A program made the translations under genes and the position numbers. A stretch of DNA of 64,000 bases from Bacillota bacterium. Its GTDB lineage: Bacteria; Bacillota; Dethiobacteria; DTU022. The stretch is from assembly GCA_019428945.1 (NCBI GenBank), contig JAHYJM010000001.1, positions 28,837 to 92,836 on the forward strand, read 5' to 3'. The notes under the pieces were generated by a model. The model searched no databases, was not told the DNA's origin, and worked only from the letters and a program-made list of their open reading frames with translations. Positions 1-9,748 of the stretch are shown here, in pieces. The stretch's first letter is position 1. Each line of letters begins with the position of its first letter.

Positions 1-1
1 C

Positions 2-478
2 ATTATGTCTGCAAACCCTGATGCTGTTTACTGGACAGCATACCAGGGCCTGGGCGCTCTTTTGATCAGGCAGCTTCGTCAGGATGGTTATGAAGGCGTA
101 ATCATGGTTGGCGACGGCTCAAGCGCGCAAGAACTGCTCGACCTTGCCCAGGCTGAAGGAGAAGGCGTATACTGCACCGCTCCTCCGGTAGTTGACTTTT
201 TACCTGCAGCTCAAAGCTTTATTGAGGGCTACAACGAAAACTTCCCGAGAGAACCGGGTGCATATGCCGGCCTGATGTATGATGCTACTTACCTGCTGGT
301 TAATGCGATTGAAAGAGCAGGATCTTTTGACGGCGAAGCAATCAAAGACGCTCTTGCCGCAACAGACGGTTTTGAAGGTATTACCGGACCGATCGGTTTT
401 ACCCCGCAGAATACACTGAACAGAAGCAACTTCGTTATTCTGGTCGGTGAAGGCGGAAGATGGCAACTGGCAGAATAA
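2..478 (+). CDS. Branched-chain amino acid-type ABC transporter substrate-binding protein (C-terminal part, truncated by window start)
   Basis: Periplasmic-binding-protein type I C-terminus (GVIMVGDGSSAQELLDLA...YDATYLLVNAIERAGS...TGPIGFTPQN); followed by livH/M/G/F homologues. Confidence 0.85.
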   Translation: MMSANPDAVYWTAYQGLGALLIRQLRQDGYEGVIMVGDGSSAQELLDLAQAEGEGVYCTAPPVVDFLPAAQSFIEGYNENFPREPGAYAGLMYDATYLLVNAIERAGSFDGEAIKDALAATDGFEGITGPIGFTPQNTLNRSNFVILVGEGGRWQLAE

Positions 479-547
479 AAAAGATAGTATAAAACGGCTT
501 GCAGGCCTGGTTAAAGCCAGGCCTGCACATGCTTGAGAGGTGAACAG

Positions 548-1462
548 ATGACTACCTGGGAGATTTTTTTGCAGCAGCTTTTTAATGGTTTGCTTGTCGG
601 TTCTTTTTATGGACTAGTTGCTATCGGTTATTCCATGGTCTACGGTATCATTAAGCTGCTGAACTTTGCCCATGCTGATATTTACATGAGCGGAGCTTTT
701 GCCGGACTTATCATACTAGGTTTCTTAAACCCCTATATCGGTAACCAGTGGCTCGGCATTATAGTTGCACTTTTATTAAGCATGATTTTAGTCGGATTGC
801 TGGGGGTAGCAATTCAAAGAGTCGCTTACCGGCCTATGTTAAAAGCGCCGCGGCTATCAATACTCATTACTGCTTTAGCTGTATCAATGATCCTTTACAA
901 TACAGTTTTACTAATGACCCAGGGGCAGTACAAACCATTTACAACAGGTTTGACTCATGAAAGCTTTTATATTGGGGCCCTGCGTATGACAGAAACGAGG
1001 CTGGTTCTGCTTATTGCCGCCCTTGCTCTTATGTTGATGCTGCACCTGTTTATTACCAGAACCATGTATGGAAAAGCAATGCGCGCCATTGCACTTGACC
1101 GGGATACCTGCCAGTTGATGGGGATAAACGTATATAAAATTATAGCCATCACTTTTTTCGTCGGTTCTGCACTGGCTGCAGCAGCCGGTATCATGGCTGG
1201 CGTTTACTACGGAACGGTTCACTTTTTCATGGGCTTTTTAATCGGCCTCAAAGCTTTTACAGCCGCAGTTATCGGGGGCATTGGGATCATACCCGGGGCC
1301 ATGCTGGGTGGTCTGCTGCTCGGTCTGCTGGAAGCTTTCGGCACCCAGATACCTTTTATCGGTTCATCGTGGAGAGATGTGTTTACCTTTGTATTCCTGA
1401 TTCTTTTCCTAATCTTTAAGCCTAACGGCCTTTTGGGACGTATGGAAAGCGAAAGGATGTAG
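548..1462 (+). CDS. livH: Branched-chain amino acid ABC transporter permease, LivH family
   Basis: LivH motifs (NGLLVGSFYGLVAIGYSMVYGIIKLLNFAHADIYM; ALDRDTCQLMGINV; AFTAAVIGGIG). Start moved to ATG at 548 inside the ORF. Confidence 0.92.
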   Translation: MTTWEIFLQQLFNGLLVGSFYGLVAIGYSMVYGIIKLLNFAHADIYMSGAFAGLIILGFLNPYIGNQWLGIIVALLLSMILVGLLGVAIQRVAYRPMLKAPRLSILITALAVSMILYNTVLLMTQGQYKPFTTGLTHESFYIGALRMTETRLVLLIAALALMLMLHLFITRTMYGKAMRAIALDRDTCQLMGINVYKIIAITFFVGSALAAAAGIMAGVYYGTVHFFMGFLIGLKAFTAAVIGGIGIIPGAMLGGLLLGLLEAFGTQIPFIGSSWRDVFTFVFLILFLIFKPNGLLGRMESERM

Positions 1463-1466
1463 CGTT

Positions 1467-2468
1467 ATGGCTGAGAAAAAACAAAAAAAGTTCACTAATC
1501 CATTTGGCACTGTCGTAGAAAGTCTTTATGATCTATTCGATAAGAAGGCTCCGCGTTACCTGCTTATGACCATAATGACAGCTTTCTTAATATATCTGCC
1601 GCTTAGTTCCAGCCGTTTTACGCAGGAGATTATGACAAACCTGTTTTTTTATGTAGTAGTGTGCCTTGGCCTTAATATTATAGTTGGTTTTGCCGGCTTA
1701 CTGCATTTGGGGTATGCTGCTTTTTTTGCTGTCGGAGCTTACACTACAGGAATCCTCAGTTCGGTATACGGGGTGAACTTCTGGCTAACTCTACCCTTCA
1801 GTATAATTGCGGCAGTAATTGCAGGTCTGGCGATCGGGGCTCCTACTCTCAGGTTACGCGGTGATTACCTGGCTATAGTAACACTTGGTTTTGGTGAAAT
1901 AATCCGACTGACTGTCCGCAACCTGGATATAACCGGTGGAGCAATGGGCCTAATCGGCATCCAGCGTCCGGTTTTGTTCGGTATAGTTTTAAACCAGATT
2001 ACCCATTTTTATTATCTTTTTTTCATACTGGCTGTTATTGCCATTATTGTTTCTTATCGCCTGCACGATTCAAGGTTGGGAAGGGCATGGGAATATATCA
2101 GGGAAGATGAGGATGCTGCCTCGGCTATGGGCATCAACGTAGTCCAAATCAGGCTATACGCTTTTATTATCGGATCAGCTTTCGGAGCACTCGCCGGTTC
2201 TTTGTATGCCGCAAAGATGACAGCTATATCACCGGAATCTTTCATGTTTATTCACTCGGTAATGATTCTACTGGCAGTAGTACTCGGCGGAATGGGCAAA
2301 ATTCCGGGTGTTATCCTAGGTGCAATCATTGTAACCCTTATTCCCGAATTATCACGTGATATCGGACAATTCAGACTGATCATATTCGCAGTTCTACTAT
2401 TAATTCTAATGCTTTACAGGCCTCAGGGTATTTGGCCTGAAAGACAAGGTATATCAACTAAATTATAA
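1467..2468 (+). CDS. livM: Branched-chain amino acid ABC transporter permease, LivM family
   Basis: LivM motifs (GLNIIVGFAGLLHLGYAAFFAVGAYTTGIL; LRLRGDYLAIVTLGFGEIIRL). Confidence 0.92.
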   Translation: MAEKKQKKFTNPFGTVVESLYDLFDKKAPRYLLMTIMTAFLIYLPLSSSRFTQEIMTNLFFYVVVCLGLNIIVGFAGLLHLGYAAFFAVGAYTTGILSSVYGVNFWLTLPFSIIAAVIAGLAIGAPTLRLRGDYLAIVTLGFGEIIRLTVRNLDITGGAMGLIGIQRPVLFGIVLNQITHFYYLFFILAVIAIIVSYRLHDSRLGRAWEYIREDEDAASAMGINVVQIRLYAFIIGSAFGALAGSLYAAKMTAISPESFMFIHSVMILLAVVLGGMGKIPGVILGAIIVTLIPELSRDIGQFRLIIFAVLLLILMLYRPQGIWPERQGISTKL

Positions 2469-2480
2469 TGGGGTGTTGCA

Positions 2481-3260
2481 GTGGCGCTACTTGATATTAA
2501 AGACCTGACCTTGCGTTTTGGCGGCCTCTGCGCCGTTAACCAACTTTCACTTGAAATTGAAGAGGGCTCTATCCGCAGTTTAATCGGCCCGAACGGTGCC
2601 GGTAAAACCTGTGTTTTTAACTGCCTGACCGGTTTTTATAAGCCGAGCAGCGGTGATATGGTATTCATGGGTACAAGTATTATGAAGAAAAAACCGCACC
2701 TGATCACCCACATGGGGATGGCACGTACTTTTCAAAATCTGCGGCTTTTTAAACAAATGACTGTAATGGAAAATGTAATGTCCGGAATGCACTGCAGAAC
2801 CAACGCAGCCTTTGCAGGCGCTGTTTTGCGGACACAAAGCCAGAAAGCCGAAGAAAAACTTATTCGGGAAATCGCTGAAGAGTGCCTTGATTTCGTCGGT
2901 ATCCTTGATAAAAAGAATTACATGGCCAAGAATCTTCCTTATGGCGATCAGCGCCGGGTAGAATGGGCCAGGGCGCTGGCCACACAGCCTAAACTTCTGC
3001 TCCTTGATGAACCGGCCGCCGGCCTGAATAAAGAAGAAAAGGCTCGCCTGATTAACCTAATGCGTAGAATCAGGGATGAAAGAAAAGTAACCATATTCCT
3101 GATTGAGCATGACATGGGCCTGGTTATGAAGGTTTCGGAAAAGATTTTTGTAATCGACTACGGGGTTAAAATTGCTGAAGGAACTTCCAAAGAAGTTAGA
3201 GACAATCCAAGGGTAGTAGAAGCATACCTTGGCAAGGAAGAAACGGAGGATGCCGTATGA
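2481..3260 (+). CDS. livG: ABC transporter ATP-binding protein, LivG family
   Basis: Walker A GPNGAGKT, GMARTFQNLRLF, Walker B LLLLDEPAAGLN. Confidence 0.93.
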   Translation: MALLDIKDLTLRFGGLCAVNQLSLEIEEGSIRSLIGPNGAGKTCVFNCLTGFYKPSSGDMVFMGTSIMKKKPHLITHMGMARTFQNLRLFKQMTVMENVMSGMHCRTNAAFAGAVLRTQSQKAEEKLIREIAEECLDFVGILDKKNYMAKNLPYGDQRRVEWARALATQPKLLLLDEPAAGLNKEEKARLINLMRRIRDERKVTIFLIEHDMGLVMKVSEKIFVIDYGVKIAEGTSKEVRDNPRVVEAYLGKEETEDAV

Positions 3261-3973
3261 GCGAAACAATACTAGCTTTAAAAGATCTTGAAACCAGGTA
3301 TGGGCAAATTTACGCTCTGCGCGGCATCAACTTTGAAGTTAAAAAGGGTGAAATTGTAACTCTGTTGGGTGCTAATGGTGCCGGGAAAAGCACGACCCTT
3401 AAAACAATTTCAAGCCTTGTTCCTGCCTCTGCCGGTAGCGTCAATTTTTTCAACGAAGATATTACTCACCTTGATCCTTATGCAATTGTTGAAAGAGGCC
3501 TGATCCATGTACCTGAAGGACGGATGATTTTTAAGGAATTAACTGTACTCGAAAACCTTGAGCTGGGCTCATTTACTCTTAGGGATAACGTTGAACGGAA
3601 AAAAAGAATCGACAGGGTATGCGAACTTTTTCCTGTATTAAAAGAGAGACATAAGCAGATGGGTGGTTTTCTCTCCGGGGGAGAACAGCAAATGCTTGCT
3701 ATCGGAAGGGCCCTGATGACGGAACCGAAAATACTGATGCTCGATGAACCTTCAATGGGACTAGCTCCGATTATTGTTCAGAACATCATGGATATTATCA
3801 AGCAGATCAACAGTGAGGGAACGACTATTTTATTGGTAGAACAAAATGCCAAAGTTGCCCTCAAGCTCGCTGACAGAGGTTACGTTTTAGAGACCGGAGA
3901 AATTGTCATGGAAGGCGATGCAGATGTTCTCAGCAAAGATGAAAGTATTGTAAAAGCTTACCTTGGCGAATAA
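3257..3973 (+). CDS. livF: ABC transporter ATP-binding protein, LivF family
   Basis: Walker A GANGAGKS, LSGGEQQMLAIGRALM signature, ATGA overlap with livG. Confidence 0.93.
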   Translation: MSETILALKDLETRYGQIYALRGINFEVKKGEIVTLLGANGAGKSTTLKTISSLVPASAGSVNFFNEDITHLDPYAIVERGLIHVPEGRMIFKELTVLENLELGSFTLRDNVERKKRIDRVCELFPVLKERHKQMGGFLSGGEQQMLAIGRALMTEPKILMLDEPSMGLAPIIVQNIMDIIKQINSEGTTILLVEQNAKVALKLADRGYVLETGEIVMEGDADVLSKDESIVKAYLGE

Positions 3974-5239
3974 ATGACTAATATTAGTTTCAATAAAACC
4001 GTTCTTTTAATTTGTATTACAATGATCTGCCTCTTGCTAAGCCACGGTTCAGCCTGCGCTGAAGATAACCCGGCTTTAGTTTCAGATAATGATGCTCCTG
4101 AAAAGACTGTGCTTTACTATTTTTGGGGATATTGTCCTGTTTGCAGTAAACCGGAAGAACATGTCCATCTTTTTGAAGATTACCCAATCACGGTAGAGAT
4201 TTATGAAGTTTTTCACGACGAAGAAGGTCGGGCAATTTATGATCAATTCAGTGAAGACCTGGGTATTGAAGTATATGGCTTTCCGACCCTGGTTTTTAAA
4301 GATAAATATTGGCTCGGTTTTTCAGAGACAGTCCAGGTTGAAATTCTAACCGAAATAGAGGCCCACCTCAGTGGTGAAGATAGCGCTGCAGGTCAGATTA
4401 TACAGATACCATTTTATGGCGAAGTTGATCTTCAGGCCTCTCCGTTACTTCTGACAACGGCTATCATAGCTACACTGGACGGTTTTAATCCCTGCTCTCT
4501 ATTTGTTTTAACATTCCTGCTGGCAATAATCGTTCATTCGGCATCACGTAAAAGGATTTTCCTGGTTGGTTTAACTTTTTTGGCAGTAACTTCTGCTGTT
4601 TACGGCCTTTTCATGCTGGGTGTTCTTAATATTATGCTCTTCGCAAGTCAGCTTTTCTGGATTCGCAACATAGTCTCGGCTGTTGTAATTTTACTGGGAC
4701 TGGTGGGAATCAAAGATTTTCTGTTTTTCAAAGAAGGCGTTTCTTTCGTCATTCCCGATTCTTATAAAAAGAAATATTACAGCCAGGTTCGAAATATATT
4801 TTACACGAAGTCAGTAATACCGATGATTATTGCCACGTCTGTGATGGCACTGGGAATTGCACTAATCGAGTTGCCCTGTACCGCTGGCTTTCCTTTTATC
4901 TGGAGCAGTATAGTCAGCACAAAAGATCTACCCTTATCACAGTATGCCATCCTGTTTATAATCTATCTCTTTCTCTACCTTTTGATCGAACTAATTATTT
5001 TTTTTATTGCCGTCATCAGGATGCGATCAGTTAAAATGACTGAAGAGAGGGGACGGATACTTAAGCTCATTGCCGGCAGCCTGATGCTTGTATTAGGTTT
5101 GGTACTATTCTTCAGACCTGGTTATATGGAGAATCTTATTGGGATACTAATCACTTTCGGATCAGCTTTCATTTTGATTTTATTAATGTTCCTTTTTAAA
5201 AAGATTTTTTTAACTGACGTGGGGAGGCAGACCAAATGA
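3974..5239 (+). CDS. Membrane protein: secreted thioredoxin-fold domain (CPVC) fused to CcdA/DsbD-like transmembrane domain
   Basis: N-terminal signal sequence, YYFWGYCPVCSKPEEH and FPTLVF (cis-Pro) Trx features, then about 6 TM segments with FNPCSL and ELPCTAG cysteine-proline motifs. Confidence 0.75.
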   Translation: MTNISFNKTVLLICITMICLLLSHGSACAEDNPALVSDNDAPEKTVLYYFWGYCPVCSKPEEHVHLFEDYPITVEIYEVFHDEEGRAIYDQFSEDLGIEVYGFPTLVFKDKYWLGFSETVQVEILTEIEAHLSGEDSAAGQIIQIPFYGEVDLQASPLLLTTAIIATLDGFNPCSLFVLTFLLAIIVHSASRKRIFLVGLTFLAVTSAVYGLFMLGVLNIMLFASQLFWIRNIVSAVVILLGLVGIKDFLFFKEGVSFVIPDSYKKKYYSQVRNIFYTKSVIPMIIATSVMALGIALIELPCTAGFPFIWSSIVSTKDLPLSQYAILFIIYLFLYLLIELIIFFIAVIRMRSVKMTEERGRILKLIAGSLMLVLGLVLFFRPGYMENLIGILITFGSAFILILLMFLFKKIFLTDVGRQTK

Positions 5240-6258
5240 ACTGGAAACCATCGGAAAATTGGATCACTTTAACCGCTATTGATGCTCACACAGGAGGGGA
5301 GCCTCTGAGAATATTTGCAGGTGATCATCCTAAAATACCAGGCGATACAATTCTTGAAAAACGAAAGTATGCCCTGAAAAATATCGACTACCTCAGAACA
5401 GCAACACTCTGGGAACCACGTGGACATGCTGACATGTATGGCTGTATAATTACCGAACCAGTAACTGACGATGGCCATTTTGGTGTTCTTTTTACTCACA
5501 ATGAAGGTTACAGCAGCATGTGCGGCCATGGGATTATCGCCGTAACAAAAGTTGTGCTTGAAACAGAATTAATAAATATACCCTTTGATAGCAGGCAGGT
5601 AAATATTGACACTCCCGCAGGCAGGGTAACCGCCTATCCTTCCTGGAAAGATGGCTCAGTAACCAGTGTCTCTTTTTTGAATGTGCCTTCTTTTATTTAC
5701 GCTGCGGCTGAAGTTGTTAATGTACCGGGATTGGGTAAAATAAATTATGATGTTGCGTTCGGAGGAGCTTTTTACGCATTTGTTGATGCTGAAGAAGCTG
5801 GGGTTGAACTGAATCCCGGTGGGTTCAGGAAGCTGATCGAAAGAGGAACATTGATAAAGAAGGCAATTATGAATGAGAGTGAGATTAAGCATCCCTTTGA
5901 AATTGATCTCGGATTCCTTTACGGTGTCATTTTTGTAGGTAAATCTGAAAAAGCGTCAAATCACAGCCGTAATGTATGTGTTTTTGCTGATGGTGAAGTC
6001 GATCGAAGTCCTACCGGAACCGGAGTAAGCGCAAGAGCTGCAATTCACTTCAGCAGGGGTGAAATTACTTTAAACGAACCATTTGTGGTTGAAAGTATTC
6101 TGGGCACTACTTTTACAGGCGAAGTAGTTGAAAAAACAACTTTTGGCCACCATGATGCAGTAATACCGAAAATAACAGGCTCAGCTCATATATGCGGCAT
6201 CAATAAGCTGGTTATAGATCCGGATGATCCTTTAAAACACGGTTTTATTCTCAGGTAA
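5236..6258 (+). CDS. Proline racemase superfamily; probable trans-3-hydroxy-L-proline dehydratase
   Basis: DAHTGGEPLRI, MCGHGIIA (catalytic Cys), DRSPTGTGVSARAA (Thr where racemases have the second Cys). Confidence 0.85.
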   Translation: MNWKPSENWITLTAIDAHTGGEPLRIFAGDHPKIPGDTILEKRKYALKNIDYLRTATLWEPRGHADMYGCIITEPVTDDGHFGVLFTHNEGYSSMCGHGIIAVTKVVLETELINIPFDSRQVNIDTPAGRVTAYPSWKDGSVTSVSFLNVPSFIYAAAEVVNVPGLGKINYDVAFGGAFYAFVDAEEAGVELNPGGFRKLIERGTLIKKAIMNESEIKHPFEIDLGFLYGVIFVGKSEKASNHSRNVCVFADGEVDRSPTGTGVSARAAIHFSRGEITLNEPFVVESILGTTFTGEVVEKTTFGHHDAVIPKITGSAHICGINKLVIDPDDPLKHGFILR

Positions 6259-7207
6259 TTTCACTGCCGGACCTGATCGGTATTCCAGTTAACAGGCTGT
6301 TCATGAACTCAGCCCGTTCTTTTACATGTTCCTCTGAGGGCGGCAGCAGGTCACGGCATCTGTAATCTAATCCGAGTAGTCGGTAAGTATCGCTGCCCAG
6401 CCGATGGTAAGGTAGCAGCTCGATCTCCTTGATTTTTTTCAGTTTAGTGCAAAAGCCGAGTGTGGCTGCCAGGTTTGAATCAGTATCATTATAACCGGGT
6501 ATAAGAGGAATGCGAATAATTTCTCCAAAGTGGTAACTTGTTTGATCTGCTTTTATCAGGTTGTCAAGTGTAGTTTGGTTGCTCGCTCCCACCCACAGTG
6601 TGTGCATCTGGTTGTCCATATGCTTAAGGTCGGCATAAAGGTGGTCCAGCCAGGGCAGAACCGTGTCCAGGCTGCTGTAAGGTGTATAAAGGCTGCTTTC
6701 CAGAGCTGTGTGGATGCCATTTATTTTGCATTTTTCAAGAAGAGCGGCACAGAAGTCAGGTTGGCAAAGCGGTTCTCCCCCGCTGAGTGTTATTCCTCCT
6801 CCGGAATGGAAGTAGAATATTTCATCCTTGCTGATTTCTTTCATTAAGTCGTCAACCGTCATAGTAAACCCGTATTTTTTAACCGCATTAGCCTGGCACA
6901 CTTCAAAACATCGAAAACATCCTACACATTTATCCCTGTCAGTAATAACACCCAGGCCATCATCAGATAAAGTTATGGCATTTTCGGGGCAGGATTCAAT
7001 ACAGCGGCCGCAGGCTGTGCAAAGTCTCTGATCATAGCCTTTCTCAAATTCAAAAGACTGTGACTCAGGCGTAGAACACCAGGGGCAGCTTAGCTGGCAG
7101 CCCTTTAAAAATATTACGGTTCTCAAACCCTGACCATCATGTATTGAAGATCTTTCGATCCTGATAATATTGCCTTTTAAATGTTTTTTCTTCAATGTGT
7201 CTTTCAT
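6251..7207 (-). CDS. Glycyl-radical enzyme activating enzyme (radical SAM)
   Basis: GCQLSCPWCSTPES (CxxxCxxC), two ferredoxin-type clusters (CTACGRCIESCP, CVGCFRCFEVCQ), GGGITLSGGEPL; overlaps the 3' end of the adjacent GRE. Confidence 0.93.
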   Translation of the reverse strand: MKDTLKKKHLKGNIIRIERSSIHDGQGLRTVIFLKGCQLSCPWCSTPESQSFEFEKGYDQRLCTACGRCIESCPENAITLSDDGLGVITDRDKCVGCFRCFEVCQANAVKKYGFTMTVDDLMKEISKDEIFYFHSGGGITLSGGEPLCQPDFCAALLEKCKINGIHTALESSLYTPYSSLDTVLPWLDHLYADLKHMDNQMHTLWVGASNQTTLDNLIKADQTSYHFGEIIRIPLIPGYNDTDSNLAATLGFCTKLKKIKEIELLPYHRLGSDTYRLLGLDYRCRDLLPPSEEHVKERAEFMNSLLTGIPIRSGSEIT

Positions 7208-9621
7208 CCCGTCGAAATGCCATGTTGTACAGTACGACCGATAATTTCATCCTGAACATCTTTTCCAAGCTCTACGAAGTAGGCAGTATAGCCGGCGACA
7301 CGCACCAGCAAACCTTTATACTTTTCAGGCTCCCGTTGAGCGTTGATCAGTGTTTCCTGATCAATAACATTGAACTGCACGTGAAAAACACCTAAGCTGC
7401 AAAGGCTCTTTAATAGGGCCATTAACTGGGTTATCCCATTTTCCGTCTTGAGCATTGCAGGCTCAACTTTCATGTTCAACAGGGTTCCCTGGACAAACCT
7501 GCCGTGAGGAATATGAGCAACAGATTTGATTACAGCACTGGGCCCGTTCAAATCTGTTCCTCCACTCGGACTGACACCATCAGCAAGGGGCTGCCAGGCT
7601 TTACGTCCGGATGGCAGGGCACCTACTTCCAGGCCGAAAGGTGTATTTCCCGATACAGGAAGTATACCCGGGGTCATTTTCCCGAACTTGCTTTCATAAC
7701 GCTCTATTTCGTCGGCGATGTATGTAAATATTTCTCCCGCAATTTCATCAGCATATGGGTCATCGTTACCGTATTTTGGCGCTTCAAGACACAGTTTGCG
7801 GATTTCTTCATATCCACAAAAATCATGATCAAGGGCTTCTATAAGCTGTTCCATCGGCACCAGTTTCTGATCATAAACCAGGTATTTAACAGCTGTAATA
7901 CTATTGATCAAATCAGCCACCCCGATCAGGATAATGCCGTTTCCCACATTATACTTGGCGCCTCCCCATGCATAATCTTTCGCATTTTCTATACAATCCC
8001 TGAAAGTGAGAGAAAGAGCGGGCACCGGCCTGTTAAGGCCAATCTCATCTATTACGTGGCTTCCGGCAATAACTGCCCTGGTTGCGTAAGCAATCTGACT
8101 TTTTACAGCCTGGAGAAACTGATCAAATGAAGTGAATTCTTTTGGTTCTCCGGTTCTCTCAGATATGATCAGGCCGCTCTTTCTGTTGATGCCGTTTAGC
8201 AGGGTAAATTCGACCATGCTTCCAAGGTTAATGTCGGCAAGAGCGGTGTACTGCCGCATGCGCCCTTCTAAGTTAGTCTCGACACAACCACAGGGGTTCC
8301 AGTTATACGCTTCTCTGAGAGGGACGCCCTTGTTCATTAGCATGGCAATACCTATATCATCATTATGAAAAGCAGGGAATCCCGTCCCCAGTCTGATCAG
8401 CTCCACAACCTTGCGAAGAAATGAGTTCGGGTTTTTAGAGACGCTGTAGCGCACCGAGAGAGAAGGCTGGTATAGCTGTACATCCATTGTAGCCTGCAAT
8501 ATCATGTATGAGAGATCGTTTACGGCGTCTTTACCAGCCTCATCAACTCCGCCTGCACAGACATTCTGAAACATGGGATAACCTGCGGCAAACTCTGCTG
8601 TCTGAGCATCCTGAAAAAGACATGGCTCGCTGAATTTAATCCAGAGACAGTCGAGAAGTTCCTGAGCCTGTTCCGGAGTTATGCGTCCTGCATCAATATC
8701 AGCTTTATAAAATGGCCAGAGATACTGATCCATTCTGCCCGGGTTGTAACTGGCGGCATTCTGCTCCATGAAGATCATCGTCTGATAAAAATATAGTGAT
8801 TGCAAGGCTTCGCGGAAAGTGCGGGCCGGCTTCATCGGGACCCGGCGGCAGACTTCAGCAATTTCAATTAATTCTTTTTTACGCCTGGGGTTATCCTCTG
8901 CAGCTGCCAGCTTATCAGCCTCTTCAGCATATCGTTCAGCATTTCTGGCTATGCCGTCAGCGGCAATTAAAAGCGATTTAAGGTAGTAATCTTTTTCGAA
9001 ATCACCCGGTTTAGTTAGATCCAGTTTTGATTTTCTCTCTTTAATGCTGAGAATAATCCCTTCAAGCCCTTCTTTAATCAGCCATTCATAACCGGCAGTT
9101 GTTTCGCCCCAGCCACGAACAGCTTTTCGATCTATATAGACAACACCGTTATCGCGAAGAACCCTGGTTTCATCGGGAATCTGGGCCAACCATTCCTCAT
9201 AATTTGAACGTCCTTTCCAGTAAGGACGAATTTCTTCTTCAAAAGCAAACCTGTCTTCCGGTTTAAGGTTGAAAGGATCGTATTTCCGGCTGCTTATTGT
9301 ATCGAGCTCCTTGTCTAATACGGACCAGCAGGAGTCGGCGCAGAGAATACCTGCCCTGATCTTACTGCCTGAACAACCGACAATAAGCTCTTCATCCCAT
9401 ATCTTAATCGTTTTTTCGCAGCACTGATTCCTGAAAGCCCTGGCTTTGCGCATTACAAGCGGTTCACCCTCAGCTTCCCTGAAACCCTTTGTCAACAGCC
9501 TGGCATTTTCCAGATCCATCTCAGGCTGAGTATCAAGAACCCGTTGTTTCAGAAAGTGGATGCGTTTCATGTAGGTCGGTTCAACTCGGGCTTCCAGTTT
9601 TTTTTGCTTTGTCTGAGGCAT
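7204..9621 (-). CDS. Glycyl radical enzyme (PFL-like), substrate unassigned
   Basis: Active-site NPCGCVETNLEGR (CxE), C-terminal glycyl loop RVAGYTAYFVELGKDVQDEIIGRT; paired with activase. Confidence 0.92.
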   Translation of the reverse strand: MPQTKQKKLEARVEPTYMKRIHFLKQRVLDTQPEMDLENARLLTKGFREAEGEPLVMRKARAFRNQCCEKTIKIWDEELIVGCSGSKIRAGILCADSCWSVLDKELDTISSRKYDPFNLKPEDRFAFEEEIRPYWKGRSNYEEWLAQIPDETRVLRDNGVVYIDRKAVRGWGETTAGYEWLIKEGLEGIILSIKERKSKLDLTKPGDFEKDYYLKSLLIAADGIARNAERYAEEADKLAAAEDNPRRKKELIEIAEVCRRVPMKPARTFREALQSLYFYQTMIFMEQNAASYNPGRMDQYLWPFYKADIDAGRITPEQAQELLDCLWIKFSEPCLFQDAQTAEFAAGYPMFQNVCAGGVDEAGKDAVNDLSYMILQATMDVQLYQPSLSVRYSVSKNPNSFLRKVVELIRLGTGFPAFHNDDIGIAMLMNKGVPLREAYNWNPCGCVETNLEGRMRQYTALADINLGSMVEFTLLNGINRKSGLIISERTGEPKEFTSFDQFLQAVKSQIAYATRAVIAGSHVIDEIGLNRPVPALSLTFRDCIENAKDYAWGGAKYNVGNGIILIGVADLINSITAVKYLVYDQKLVPMEQLIEALDHDFCGYEEIRKLCLEAPKYGNDDPYADEIAGEIFTYIADEIERYESKFGKMTPGILPVSGNTPFGLEVGALPSGRKAWQPLADGVSPSGGTDLNGPSAVIKSVAHIPHGRFVQGTLLNMKVEPAMLKTENGITQLMALLKSLCSLGVFHVQFNVIDQETLINAQREPEKYKGLLVRVAGYTAYFVELGKDVQDEIIGRTVQHGISTG

Positions 9622-9748
9622 TAAAATCCCTCCAGGTCTTTTTATACTATTTTATAATTATAGCATACCTTATTTGTTCAGTATATTGTTGATACTAACA
9701 TCTCGTCCGAACTTCTGATATAATATTTAATGTCAATGAAAGTGAGAA

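Noticed and set aside
533-1462. ORF-track start of livH at 533 (and similar N-terminal extensions for rocD, leuA, ymdB, spoVS, rny, CapA, OadG)
   Set aside because: Internal ATGs with better-placed Shine-Dalgarno sequences and family-typical N-termini used instead.
7504-8130. 208-aa plus-strand ORF
   Set aside because: Antisense to the glycyl radical enzyme gene with its conserved motifs; spurious shadow ORF.
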